From Dactylellina haptotyla (taxonomy: Eukaryota; Ascomycota; Orbiliomycetes; Orbiliales; Orbiliaceae): a stretch of DNA of 64,000 nt. Positions 35,416-45,980 of this stretch are shown one piece after another (the first letter of the stretch is position 1; each line of letters begins with the position of its first letter). Position numbers and translations under genes: made by a program. The notes under the pieces are model-generated. The model worked only from the letters and a program-made list of their open reading frames with translations, did no database searches and was not told the origin of the DNA. The stretch lies in NCBI GenBank assembly GCA_031310005.1, contig CM062385.1, positions 3,348,001 to 3,412,000 on the forward strand. The letters run 5' to 3'.

Positions 35416-36279
35416 ATGTCCCTCCCCTCTGAACATGCTTTCCGCATCCGGTATACCGAATTTCTCGATTCCTGTGAGGTACCGGGCGCTCTGGAGTACT
35501 CCGAGGCCATGGAGGAGGCCTATACCGACCCCAGCCGCGTTTATCACAACAACACACATATCACATTTATGCTCGACAAGCTCGCTGGAGACATTAGTGG
35601 TAGTCAGATTATATTGACCGATTGGGAGCAAAAATGTGTAACGTTTGCTATTTACTGGCATGACTTCGGTTTGTGCAAGGTACTTCTGGTAGTAGTCGAT
35701 GATACGTGTTTTAACTAAAGAAACCTATGAAGTTTACAATTCCCAAACCCAAGCCAACGACAACGAACGACGGAGTATCATCGAGTGGGAATACTTTGTA
35801 GATCAAGTGTCGCGGATTTCTCCCATCCTTGTACGTTATTTCCTATGAATCCATATGGTTTGAAGGCAGGATGGTATTACTAAACTTGATTATTGAAGCA
35901 AACTTACCTGCGGCCAGTCTCGATATTAATCGATTGCACGATTAATCATGCTGTACCCGATTTCATGGAGAGTCCATTACTATCTGCTGATGTCATCTCA
36001 TACTTCTTGGATCTCGACCTTGCAATTCTAGCCTCGGAGCGTGATGTCTATAGTGCTTACGCCAATAACATCAGGAAAGAGTATCGCAGCTATCCGCTCC
36101 AGGATTATAGGAACAAGAGAGCTGAGGTCCTGAAGGGATTCTTGGGCAGAGAGAAGATATTCCTGATGAGTCGGATGGAAGGCAAGGAAGAATCTATGCG
36201 CGACATGGAGGAAAAAGCGAGAGAAAATGTTGGCTGGGAAGTCGGAGAGCTGGAGGCTGGGAGGATGCCAGAAGAGTAA
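35416..36279 (+). CDS. HD-domain metal-dependent phosphohydrolase-like protein, three exons
   Basis: Exons 35416-35668, 35721-35830 and 35899-36279 join to 247 residues. The first donor is GTTTGT (rare), but only this choice keeps the frame open. Later sites are GTACGT with a TACTAAA branch. The conserved features match the HD-like family found widely in bacteria and fungi: Arg-Val-Tyr-His-Asn-x-Thr-His-Ile near 40-50, Tyr-Trp-His-Asp-Phe near 80-84 (metal-binding His-Asp), an Asn-Glu-Arg-Arg-Ser motif about 20 residues later, and Asp-Leu-Asp-Leu-Ala-Ile-Leu-Ala. The late Ile-Arg-Lys-Glu-Tyr segment also fits. Substrate unknown. Nucleotide or phosphoester hydrolysis is inferred from the family. 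Confidence 0.85.
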
Positions 36280-39200
36280 ATATTCTCGACCATGGATGAT
36301 TAGCTTTTCGCTTTCCATAGTTCCGGTTTATTTGGTAATATACTCTTGTAGATAATAAGTTATAAAATTCATTATACTAGACCGTCTCAATGTATATGTA
36401 CATGTATATTCGAAGACATACAGTCTAGTCGTAAAATAATTCGTGAGTTCAAATACTTCATGCCTCAACAGTTTATCCTCCCAATCCAATTCCGAAAACC
36501 GAATGACCGAAAGAAAAAAACTTGAGAACGCCAAAAGTAAGCCCTGGAAACCAGATACAGAACTCCTCTATGAAATGATCGTGTACGAAAACTCGAAAAC
36601 CGAGGAAATATAATAAGAACCCTCTCAAACGCCGATACTCAAACGTTGCCCACCACCGTGTGTGGGCGTGAAGAAACCAGCAAGCCTCGCCTGCTACCCG
36701 ACCGATTTCGTGACCTTTCGTAAGACCGGCTTTTTGTCGTGTGACTTTTGCTCCCTCGGGGCCAAAAGAAAAAGTTTCCCTCTCACTAGGAGGGGGATGC
36801 AAAATTGTAAGCGTCCAGGCCGTATCTGAATGCAGTTTATCGATTTGATTTAACTCCGTTCTTTCTCGCTCTTCTCATCCGAGCCCCGCCCCAGAACTTT
36901 TCCCAACTTTCCCCTCTTCAACTTATACCCAACCACATTGAATAATTGTAAGCATCCGCCCGACCGCGTGAAACGAGGTGGTTTTGGCGGAGAGCTCTCA
37001 GTGTTTGTTTCCTGGGGTTCTATCTCCTCAAGCGTGCCAAATCGTAGCCAGTGTGATTCACTGGAAACCGTCCGTGTGTGCTTGTGATGGGCGGCGTAGC
37101 GGTGTTGAGGTGTGTTGGGTTTCGACTTCATGCTCGCGCGAGAAACAGGGCGGCTGGGGCTTGGTGATCCCCAACCGGGACGTGCCTGAACGTGTTCCAT
37201 TGCAGGGAGAGTTTTAAAAAATGTGTGGTGAGAGCAAAGGCCTTTTCTGGATTGATTGAAATGCAGTGTTACTTGTTAAATGGGAGGTTGTACCATGGTT
37301 CTGAGTCGATCAATCGATTATAAGGGGAACTTTCGGTGTGAAAGAGGAGAGAGAGCTACCGCAATGGGAGGAAGAATGTGAATGGCTATGGCGCCAATGG
37401 AAGGTCATAGCATTCCTTATATCATGTGCAGGGGAGCCAGAGCATACATTCCAAAAGTTTGAATTCGGGACGTGAGCTGAGCAAGAGCACCTGAAGCTAA
37501 GCTGAAAGCCGCCACGAGATGGAGCAGTTGACCGTGGTTGCTTTTTAAAATGATCTCAATCCAGCTAGTTGAAACGAGAGGTGAAAGGGACGAGACTCGA
37601 GACCGCTTCGATAGATGAGAAGCCGAGCGACGGTTTGGCTCGAGACTCTACCTCCATTCCGTTAAAAAAAGGTACCATCGATGGCCTTCACAAAAACACA
37701 CCCAGGAAACATTCTTGCCTCCGCTTTGGGAGCGGCGGAGAGCAAAGAGTCACTGGACCGTGGATCCCTTTCAACATCGTGATGGCGTGGTCTGCTAGCG
37801 AGGCATTTGACCGGCTCGCCAAAACCCGGTTCTGAGTTGCCCAAAATGTGGGCGCCACCATTATTCAGGCCGCCATGGGGTGGAACCATTGACAATTCAG
37901 AGTGCGTCTGGTGTAGATCGTGCCTCTCAGCTTGGTCCGTGAGGCATGCTGGAGGCACAAAGTTAAAATCCCCGTTGATAAAAAACCCCGCTGACTGATG
38001 TCGGTTTGAGAAGAAAGTTCTCATGATAGTGTCGGGACCCGTCTTGATTTACCTATTCAGGATTGGGATAGCATCGTATGCCATGGAGTGCTTCGCGTTG
38101 CTCTGTATTGCAACAGCCCTGAGGAACTCCGGGCCAACTCTGTCCTGGGGGCACACGGAGATATCGCAGAGAGTGTGTGATGCTGTTCAGAAGGGGACAC
38201 GCACTGTCATTCGCTCGGCTATAATTCTCGGTGGGTATGTGGAGCATCGCCAAGTTCGATTGGCTGTGCGGGATATCGAGCAAAAATCGTTTGATATGAT
38301 TACTGAGAGATTGCAATATCAACGGGAACGAGGGCGCTTGGCTTTAGATTCATGCAAATTTCGCGCCGATTCCTGATCTCTCAAGAAGAACTGCATGAAT
38401 GAACGTACGGTCGTGCCGATGCTCTAGACCCAGGGCAGCAAAAGTCAGTAGGCAGGAATGATGGCTGTTCGTTTGTGGTTTGGTCCCTGGGAATGCAAGC
38501 CGCAGCTAAGATGTCTTTCGGGTGTTTAGACAAGACATAACGCCCGACGGGAACGTGGTTCTTGTGCACCACTTTCAGCTGCAGGAGGCCGTCCCTCTGC
38601 GCTCGACGATAAGACCAGTCTGAGAAGGAGCGTGGGGAGTTTTGCCTCGATATCCCCAAGTGTGGACGAGCCTACGGCCAAACACCAAACACCTGGTAAT
38701 ATCGCAGGCGTTGGTTGTAAGCGCCCCGGATGATATAATATTGTCTCTCGTTCCGCTGCATCTTAACCAGAAGCCCCCATTGGACTGCTGGGAAGCCGGC
38801 TTCCTGGACAAAGTCCAACGGTTGAGGAACAGCTCTGCAGGTCATCCCGTCGAAAAATGCGTCGTGAAGACTCTCTAAAAGGTAATTATTGGCGGAGGTT
38901 GGTTGCTCTCCGTGAAACCTGGAGGACTCGGTCAGAAAGATGTATTGATGACGCCCAGATGTCTCCGAAGAGTCCAGCCGAGGGTCAACGTCGTCCAACA
39001 TGTTGCCTTGTCCCTGGCCTCGGGTCGCCTTCTCAACATATGCAAACCAGCCCAACACAAAGGCAGGTCTGGATTACTCATGGGGTCGAGATTTAGGGAC
39101 CTCGTATCGGCTAGTTCTTATCAGTGGTATTTTCTCTACGAACTTTATCCAAATGATTTCGGAGGCTGGGAGCGATATATCTTCTTCTAATGATTTTATT

Positions 39201-40269
39201 AGTTTAAATCATGCTTTAGTTTGGCCGGGATTCTAAGTCTTGCTTCTTAAGCGACAAGTCAGATGCAGATAGCTTAATCAACCCAGCAGAGATTGATCTG
39301 TAAACTATACTATATACAATATCTTTAAAGGAAAATTCAAATGCTGAAGGTAGATTTTCCTGGCTTATGAATTCAAGATATCTGGTTCCATGTTTGCATC
39401 ATTTTTCAATGCATATGCGCATGTACATGTACATCACAACCCCGCACTCTTAGAAGTTTAAATATCCAGGTTTATAAAATTCATGGAAGCCCTGGGCGCC
39501 CACCTGTGTCCCGCAGGCCCACGACGGATTCCGCCAAAAACGGTGCACTTTTAAAATCTACCGACTATTACACTCATTAGCACCCGATCGATTTATAAAC
39601 CCCAGGAAAACGCATGTCAACCGACCCATCTCACCGTCCCCAGCCGGAATTGGTGTCGCACTCGTATATTCTGATGCTGTGATAAATTGACGGTGGCTGT
39701 CACAGGGTCTGGATATTTGTCTCGCAAGCCAGATGGCGTCCGTACGTCCTAGTCCCGCGAAAATCTTGATATGCCGTACTGTATAACGTAGCCAGAAAAA
39801 TGTGTGAACGACTAGCACCTGCATATTACTCAGAAACCCCAATCTCGGAAAGAAACCAAACTTCAATTGTGTGTGGGTTGGGTTAGGACTTGGGAACCTA
39901 TGGTGTCCTTAAGCTAGCTTAAGCGTCAGCGAGAACAATGTTGACGTTGAAGACGGTACGGACATCAAACACCCGAAAACCGAAACCTACTTCAATGCAT
40001 AGCGAGCACAGTATTGAGGAACTATTCGAAGCCTAATTGGCCCTTGAAAGTGAAGCTACCTAGCCCTCCAAAGCATCAAAGCCCATCTGAAAGTAGCGCA
40101 CTGGGAAAAAGGAAAAGTCAGAGTGATGGAAGACAAACTCAACGCGCCTGCGCCTAAAGCCGCCCCAAGACCTCTTGCCCCTCCCTTATCGTGACAGCGC
40201 CACCGTCCCAGAAACCCTCCCTTAGCCTACATAACTGAAGACCGAGCCTATTTAAGCGCACCAGAATCG
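36280..40269. other. 4-kb gene-poor stretch
   Basis: No intact gene is convincing. A minus-strand frame at 37200-36850 (116 codons, Pro/Ser/Lys-rich) is the best intact candidate but has no family. A longer minus-strand frame broken by one stop lies at 38381-39079. The rest contains short frames only. Confidence 0.35.
38381..39079 (-). pseudogene. possible decayed reading frame with one in-frame TAG
   Basis: On the minus strand a single frame stays open from about 39079 to 38381 (roughly 233 codons) except for one TAG at 38672-38674. The composition looks protein-like (for example Leu-Leu-Glu-Ser-Leu-His-Asp-Ala-Phe-Phe-Asp-Gly and Gln-Tyr-Tyr-Ile-Ile-Arg-Gly-Ala-Tyr). There is no good start codon or splice signal, and I recognise no family. 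A Gln codon mutated to TAG by a C-to-T change would explain the break, but chance openness in moderately GC-rich DNA is also possible. Confidence 0.3.
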
Positions 40270-40414
40270 CAGATGATCACTGGTCTCCCCATAGCGAAGA
40301 AAACACCGCTATCGCTATCACGCTCGGGGCGCTCTACAAAGCGGGGGCCTCCCCGAAAACGGATTCCGAAGTGCCCTGAAATCGCCAGGACAACATCTTT
40401 GAAAAGCGACTTGA
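40270..40414 (+). pseudogene. broken upstream extension of the Gag-like frame
   Basis: Just before the long Gag-like frame, a second frame reads Ala-Ile-Ala-Ile-Thr-Leu-Gly-Ala-Leu-Tyr, then a TGA at about 40377, and continues as Asp-Asn-Ile-Phe-Glu-Lys-Arg-Leu. It must shift frame near 40412 to enter the main frame. This looks like a 5' coding part damaged by one stop and one frameshift, or a missed intron. Confidence 0.35.
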
Positions 40415-41848
40415 TGGTTCAAGAACGAGACGGATAGTGAGTTCGTCTGCTGGGCTAGCAAATACCTAGAACTTCTCGACCCACCCTCCCCTGCCATCGG
40501 CCGCATAGATTCCTACCGAGTACGAGCAGAATTCATTGCACGAACCACACAACTAGACGAGTCCGACGAGGAAGAAAAGCGATCAGGCCTAAGTTACAGC
40601 TTCGTGACGTCTATCGCTGCCGCTTTAGCTATGGCTACATCTAGCTCAACTCCACAAGTCATCCTAATTTTTGTAGCTGTCGTGGTAGCAGTAATGATTG
40701 TGGACATAACCGCTCATCTACTGAAACGATTGCGGAACCAACGGACCGAAGATCGAACAAGGTTTTCTAAACCATTAACAGATGGCACTACCCATATACC
40801 CAACCCGCACGACGTAGACGAAGCAATTATCAATACTGTTACTACTTTACACGCCGCCGAGGATAAAATTGAAAAACTAGGGAAAGAACCCTCCTATGCA
40901 GGAGGTCCGCAAATCGGAAGCAATTCTCAGTCCGAAGCTCTCGAATATAAAATCCCCGGGTTCTCGGGAGGGAGCCTATCACTATATTGTGAACGTTACC
41001 GAAAACCTCCCACCCCTTTTCTGTATAACGGAGACCCGAAACAATGGATTAAGTGGCGAACAGAACTCACACAGTGGGTTACGGTCAACAGCCACCGATT
41101 CCGCAGCAAGTTCCACTGTTTGAGTATAATCCTCGGAAGAGTCAAGCGCGGAACAAGAGTAGAGGTGCATGGCAACATTTTAAAGATGGCTATACTGAGG
41201 GAAGGGAGCTCGGAAAGCCAGATATTTGACAAGTGTCTTTCAGCAGTCCAAGTATTAAAATTCGTCATCGATGCCCTAGAACCAAGATTCTACATCCCTC
41301 AATATTACTACGAATTGAAAGGGAAACTTCTATATCCACAAGGGGACCGGTCGTTCCAAGAATGGTTCCTTGCCCTGGATGACACCCGCCGTCAACTCGG
41401 AATGACCACGCACGAAACCGTCGAATATGTGGGTATCGGAATATCATCTATCCTTAAAAGGCGCATCGCCCTCCTAGCAGGAAACATATACCCAACAGAC
41501 CTCACCTGGGCAGATTACGAACGCCTCGGCGCTCAAGCAGATATGGAACTAACCCCAGAAAAAGAAAAAACCACAACTCCATCCAACAGCCGCACCAGAA
41601 ATCCCAGACGTCCACCTCGACGTTTCCGAAAGGAACGAAGAAGCCGATGGTCTCCGGAAGACTGGGAATTTATACACCAATGGGAATGCTGCAGGAACTG
41701 TGGATGGCACAATCATGTGACCAAAGACTGCACTAAAGACAAAGCCACCTGGGACAAAACTCTCTCCAATCGCCAGAAAGCAACGGCACAGAAAGCCGCA
41801 GAACGAAAACAAACCCGAAAAGGAGGAAGTCCATCGGTGACGAGATAG
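40415..41848 (+). CDS. stand-alone Gag-like protein with zinc knuckle (retroelement relic or domesticated gag)
   Basis: The frame is open from 40415 to the stop at 41848 (477 codons), and the first in-frame ATG is at 40631. It encodes an acidic N-terminal part, a strongly hydrophobic segment at about 40646-40720 that would make one membrane helix, and a Gag-like core. The core includes Phe-Leu-Tyr-Asn-Gly-Asp-Pro-Lys-Gln-Trp-Ile-Lys-Trp, a recurrent capsid-type motif. A basic Arg/Pro-rich stretch and a retroviral-type CX2CX4HX4C zinc knuckle near the C-terminus follow. No protease, reverse transcriptase or integrase frame follows, and I found no obvious long terminal repeats. It is therefore an isolated gag: either a degraded Ty3/gypsy-like insertion or a domesticated gene. 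Confidence 0.6.
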   Translation, partial: WFKNETDSEFVCWASKYLELLDPPSPAIGRIDSYRVRAEFIARTTQLDESDEEEKRSGLSYSFVTSIAAALAMATSSSTPQVILIFVAVVVAVMIVDITAHLLKRLRNQRTEDRTRFSKPLTDGTTHIPNPHDVDEAIINTVTTLHAAEDKIEKLGKEPSYAGGPQIGSNSQSEALEYKIPGFSGGSLSLYCERYRKPPTPFLYNGDPKQWIKWRTELTQWVTVNSHRFRSKFHCLSIILGRVKRGTRVEVHGNILKMAILREGSSESQIFDKCLSAVQVLKFVIDALEPRFYIPQYYYELKGKLLYPQGDRSFQEWFLALDDTRRQLGMTTHETVEYVGIGISSILKRRIALLAGNIYPTDLTWADYERLGAQADMELTPEKEKTTTPSNSRTRNPRRPPRRFRKERRSRWSPEDWEFIHQWECCRNCGWHNHVTKDCTKDKATWDKTLSNRQKATAQKAAERKQTRKGGSPSVTR

Positions 41849-42807
41849 TAGTGTCACAAGTAAATTCCAATGTCTATTTTGATATAAAGAAGAGAGGATT
41901 GAAGGGTATAACCCTTCCAGCCTTCGAAACTTCGTAAACGGTGATGACCACGACCATATTGTTCTTCGCAAACCAGGTGGATATGATGTATATCTGCGCA
42001 TGATTCTCCGTTGGCATATTCGGATTGCATATAGTGATATCTCGAATTGAGGAGTCGCATGTATTCGAAATATTTTTGAATTGAACAATATAACACTTCT
42101 ATTAATTGCAGCCTTCAACATTCTATTGAGAGTGTCATTATAAATTTTAAAATTTATTGTTTGGTCCAGGGCATTGGCGGTGTCATAACCTACGTTTATA
42201 TGTCAGAACCAGACAGAATTAGATCATGCAAGCTAGCAATTAATTCAAAGTCGGAACCAGGCCAAAGGATTTTTTATTTTTTTGAAAGATTACTATTTTT
42301 TAAATTCTTGTTTATTCCGTCCGTGGGGCAGAGAGGCAGGCTCGAGGTGGGAGTAAGAAGCGCAAGGTTTCCGTAGCCATCCCTATATACACATAGACGC
42401 GGGATAGATGCATGCCATAGTCTCAATTAGTTGACAACAGGGAACTTTAGCGATTCTAAAATACACTAGCCTGTAACGAGAACTTATTCTAACGGTAAGG
42501 TTTTAGTGTCCTTTAAACTGCAAGAGAGCTTGAGAGTGTATGGGCTGGCCAGCTGTTTCGAAATGTACTTGTGAAACCAAGATCCTTTGCGTTGCAGCCG
42601 TGATGCCAACGTCGCGTTGCAGCGTGGTGGCACAGCTGGGCTTGGCCTTCAATCATACATCTGCGCCCGCCGTGGTGACTCTTAGGTTTCTCGAGACAGT
42701 CCTGCGGCTTCCCTCTGAGGTTTGAGGAAATGAAGATATCCCATATCGTACCCAGATTGTTAGATCGCGATTCGATCAATAATTCTGTCGAGGTGCCAGT
42801 ATACATC
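41849..42807. other. intergenic region
   Basis: AT-rich, and no pol-like frame follows the Gag-like gene. An in-frame upstream ATG for the F-box gene lies at 42730, but the ATG at 42808 gives the more typical N-terminus. Confidence 0.4.
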
Positions 42808-44199
42808 ATGGACTCATCACCAGATGTAAAGCAACGGCCACTTCTTCCAACAGAGATCTGGCGCATGGTATACGAACAGCTGCCGCGCAGTTCCCTGAAA
42901 ACGACATCATTTGTATCCCGGGAACATTACGCATTATCGTCGGAAATCTTGTTCCAACGACTTAGATTGTCTGTGGACTCACTGGAAGCATTTGAAAATG
43001 GAAGCCTCAAGCATCTTGGAGGTAGAGTCCGGTACGTATGATCTTTCTATAATTTTCAAGACGCTTGTATATATTCTAAACCAAAGTAAAACGCTCACGC
43101 TATACTCTATGATAGTTATGTATCGTTCACAGGACTGGCTGACCAAAAACGGACCATTCCCGAGATATTCGACTTGGCCCGGATATACTGCGGTTCACTC
43201 GGCTTGTTCCCCAACATCAAAGAAATCGATATCCAATTCGCGGCGACGGATGCGGGTCGCTACGAGCTGGTCGTCGCCATATTTCATCACTTGTCGCAAT
43301 ACCCGTTCTACCAAACGCTGAGTAATCTGAGAGTGGAAGCTTTCTCGATCGAGGAGAACGACCCGCAATTCATGAGATGGACGGAGTGCCTGGCCCAATT
43401 CCCCCCGGAAACCGAAGAGTTCCTCCGACCCGGTGGTCCTGATACGGGCACGTGTTTGGCACGGTACGGTAGGAAGGATATCCCATCCCCACCGGCATTG
43501 GAGCAGTTTACTATCATCGGGGGCGATATGGACTACATTGACATGACGGGGATGACTATTCCCTGGCCGGCGCTCTACTTCCAACGCTCCGCGCGGGCGG
43601 GCACGTTGAAAGTGTTGAAACTGGATGCGGGTTGCCTCATGTCCTGGCGCAGCATGTGGGACGAAGGACTGGTGGAGGATAGTGATGTGATATTACAGTA
43701 TGATAGCGTCGTGGAGCTGGCGGTGATGGTGCCTGATCTCGAGGGGGATTTCAGGGAAACTTTGGAGGCGGCTCCGCAGTGGTTTCCGAACTTGGAGGTT
43801 TTAAACATAGCCGGAGAGACTCACTACGTTTTTGGAGGCTCCCAGAATGTAATGCACGCGACTCATACGGGTTTATCGCAACTTCCAAAGCTGAAGAGGG
43901 CGAGGATTCCATGGCCGCACACGGAGTGTAATGAACCTGACGGTAGTGAGGATGTTCGGGCAGTGGGAGCGGACAGGCTTGAGAAGGATTGGTATTGGTA
44001 CTCTGGCCCTTTGGAGAGCCTGGAGTATATCGAGTTCGTAGATGGGTATGAGGGATCTGAGGCACCGAGGGCGATCTGTCGGTTACTCGGGAAAGCGGGA
44101 TATCGGGATACCAGCGCGGAGAGATGTACTGTGAGATCGGAGGTCGTTGATCCCATATTTCCAAGTACGCACGAATCTGTTAGGATTAGGATGCTATAA
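42808..44199 (+). CDS. F-box protein, two exons
   Basis: Exons 42808-43031 and 43116-44199 join to 435 residues. The donor is GTACGT and the acceptor is GATAG. An F-box-like helix lies at about 11-45 (Arg-Pro-Leu-Leu-Pro-Thr-Glu-Ile-Trp-Arg-Met-Val-Tyr-Glu-Gln-Leu), the usual Skp1-binding start of fungal F-box proteins. The rest resembles the variable leucine-rich C-terminal part of such proteins (for example Phe-Pro-Asn-Leu-Glu-Val-Leu-Asn-Ile and Leu-Glu-Ser-Leu-Glu-Tyr-Ile-Glu-Phe-Val-Asp-Gly). It would recruit an unknown substrate to an SCF ubiquitin ligase. Using the upstream ATG at 42730 would add 26 residues. Confidence 0.8.
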
Positions 44200-44514
44200 C
44201 TAGTTCTGCACGCGAATCCTATCTAGTATAGAAACTGCTTTGCTAGATTCGATAGGAGCGGTAACGCGTCTAGGTTGGATGGCTTTCCACAGTATCAATT
44301 CTTCTGGGATGGTCGACGCTTCTTGAAGCCGTTTGCTTATCGATCTCATAATAACCAATTGATATGTTCGACAAGGCATGTCTTCTGTCTTTCGTGTGTA
44401 CTGACTACTGCTGGTCCTTGCACTGGTATCGGCTAAAAGGGCGCGGCCGTGGTGTAATAATAATATCGCGGTATTAATGTTCCGGTGCGAGGTTGGTTTG
44501 ACGTGTGCTGCTGT
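44200..44514. other. spacer between F-box gene and the small-protein cluster
   Basis: No gene is seen. It separates the convergent ends of the F-box gene and the first cluster member. Confidence 0.4.
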
Positions 44515-44741
44515 TTACCGCGTGTTGCGTGCTCTGATCCGCTGAATCATGGAGGCTGAAGCCTCGAAAGTCTTGCGTTCTCGACGCCGGAACCTGTTGA
44601 TGGGATCGAGCCTTTTGCGGAGATGGGTGCAGAAGTAGAGGTCGTCCCAGTCTTGGACAGCTGCGGCGGCATCATGTCCTCGTGGAATGCGCGGCTGATG
44701 CAGCGAACAATGGAGAGCTGGCGGATTCCGTTGCAGGGCAT
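44515..44741 (-). pseudogene. cluster member A (MPC...RIR family), frameshifted
   Basis: The start Met-Pro-Cys-Asn-Gly is at 44741 on the minus strand. This frame runs into unrelated sequence, while another frame from about 44690 carries a Trp-Asp-Asp-Leu-Tyr core and ends Ser-Met-Ile-Gln-Arg-Ile-Arg-Ala-Arg-Asn just before the stop at 44515. The two halves match opposite ends of the other family members, so a single net frameshift around 44665-44700 is the simplest reading. No short intron gives the correct phase. A TATATATA run lies about 100 nt upstream. Confidence 0.6.
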
Positions 44742-44926
44742 CTTGGCCGTGTGGAATGCAGGTGGTAGCGAGACCTGGCAAATGGGGATGTTTGCAACAC
44801 CAATATACACTGCCAATGCAGCGCTCTTCGAATGGATCCTGTATATATATTCAAAGGGATGCTGATTTTTGGTATCTAAACTATCTTCGCAAAGTGCGAA
44901 CGTGAACTCGCATGATTCGTCCTAAC

Positions 44927-45202
44927 TCATTTCCCGTGGCAATTGTTGTTCAAGAGGTGGATACGATCGATTAGAGACGGAGCCCGGGGAGTAGGGATCG
45001 CATCCAGTCTGTATTCTAGCTGCCGCTGTTCCCTTCGTCTTTTGCGGTTTCTGAGACGTCTGATGCGAAGGTACATGCCTTCCCATCGGGCCTCGAGCTG
45101 TTGCGGTGTCGCGGTGAGGATGTAGTTATATGAGGGCCCGGGGATCATGCGGGAGAAATACCTGGCGATGACCGGGTGAATCTCATCTCCGTCGCAGGGC
45201 AT
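44927..45202 (-). CDS. cluster member B, small MPC...RIH protein
   Basis: This intronless frame has 91 residues. It begins Met-Pro-Cys-Asp-Gly-Asp-Glu and has a central Leu-Glu-Ala-Arg-Trp-Glu-Gly-Met-Tyr segment followed by a strongly basic run (Arg-Leu-Arg-Asn-Arg-Lys-Arg-Arg). It ends with Ser-Leu-Ile-Asp-Arg-Ile-His-Leu-Leu-Asn and a six-residue tail. There is no signal peptide or membrane helix, so it is probably intracellular. TATATATA lies about 10-20 nt before the ATG. It starts 59 nt after the stop of member C on the same strand. An in-frame start upstream (45238) would add 12 residues but would break the family's common start. Confidence 0.75.
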   Translation of the reverse strand: MPCDGDEIHPVIARYFSRMIPGPSYNYILTATPQQLEARWEGMYLRIRRLRNRKRRREQRQLEYRLDAIPTPRAPSLIDRIHLLNNNCHGK

Positions 45203-45261
45203 GATATCGATATATATAGATAGATAGCTGTATATCAATATAACAAATTTGATTTTTTATT

Positions 45262-45522
45262 TTAATTTTCAACGACTCCCCCCGCGCAGTTGACAGCCCG
45301 GATACGATGGATAAGAGGAGGGACAGATGGGTCGCCCCCGCCGGCCGTGCGGATACGGTCGAGGTGATGCCTGCGTCTGGCGGCGACAACAGCGCTGATG
45401 CGCCGGTGCCACTGGTCCCAGCGTTTGGAGAGATGCTGGGTAGAGGAGCTCGAGTCCCCGCCGTACCACTGGCTGAAGTATCTCAGGACGAAAGGCTGGA
45501 TTCCGATGCCGCTGCAAGGCAT
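45262..45522 (-). CDS. cluster member C, small MPC...RIR protein
   Basis: This intronless frame has 86 residues. The start Met-Pro-Cys-Ser-Gly-Ile-Gly overlaps the stop of member D by one base (TGATG). The core contains Leu-Ser-Lys-Arg-Trp-Asp-Gln-Trp, followed by an Arg-rich run. The C-terminal signature is Pro-Leu-Ile-His-Arg-Ile-Arg-Ala-Val-Asn, with seven residues after it. The frame upstream of the ATG stays open to 45846, but those residues show no family resemblance and are a shadow of member D. Function unknown. Confidence 0.75.
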   Translation of the reverse strand: MPCSGIGIQPFVLRYFSQWYGGDSSSSTQHLSKRWDQWHRRISAVVAARRRHHLDRIRTAGGGDPSVPPLIHRIRAVNCAGGVVEN

Positions 45523-45773
45523 CAAAGACGCGTCTCCGGCCGGTTTTCTCTGCGGATACGTAGCAGTATCGTTGACCTGACGAGACCGGTGCCCTCGACC
45601 TCGTCCCGTCGGGTGGCTTTCAAGTGCGCTGCCGTCCTCTGAGCCGCGAACTTTTTGGCGGCAGCGACCTCGTCCCAGCGCTTTCTGATCTCGAGCGGGG
45701 TGCAAGGAATGAGGTGGGTTCTCTGGGTAATGTAGTGGACGAGGCTCGGTGTGAAATAGGCACTGCACGGCAT
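45522..45773 (-). CDS. cluster member D, small MPC...RIR protein
   Basis: This intronless frame has 83 residues. It begins Met-Pro-Cys-Ser-Ala-Tyr-Phe, has a central Ile-Arg-Lys-Arg-Trp-Asp-Glu-Val motif close to the Trp motif of members B and C, and carries the signature Thr-Ile-Leu-Leu-Arg-Ile-Arg-Arg-Glu-Asn six residues from the end. Its stop codon shares a base with the ATG of member C, so both could be read from one mRNA by re-initiation. A TATATA run lies right upstream of the start. Function unknown. Confidence 0.75.
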   Translation of the reverse strand: MPCSAYFTPSLVHYITQRTHLIPCTPLEIRKRWDEVAAAKKFAAQRTAAHLKATRRDEVEGTGLVRSTILLRIRRENRPETRL

Positions 45774-45980
45774 GTATTATATATACCTCGGAGGTATTAT
45801 ACAGCCTCGTTTCTCTATGGCAGAGTCGTCGTCGGAGTAGGAACAATTACAATGTTCACAGGATTCGGATTGGTGTTTGCCCGCCTCGACGTCGACAAAT
45901 GCCCCAGTTGCACAGACAAACATATATATAGAAAATTTAAAACAACAAAATATCACAAAGGGTCGGTGAATAGTTGTGAC

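Noticed and set aside
45624-45980. 5' part of a plus-strand frame running into member E
   Set aside because: It is antisense to member D and lacks family features. The Met-Pro-Cys at 45981 is the family start.
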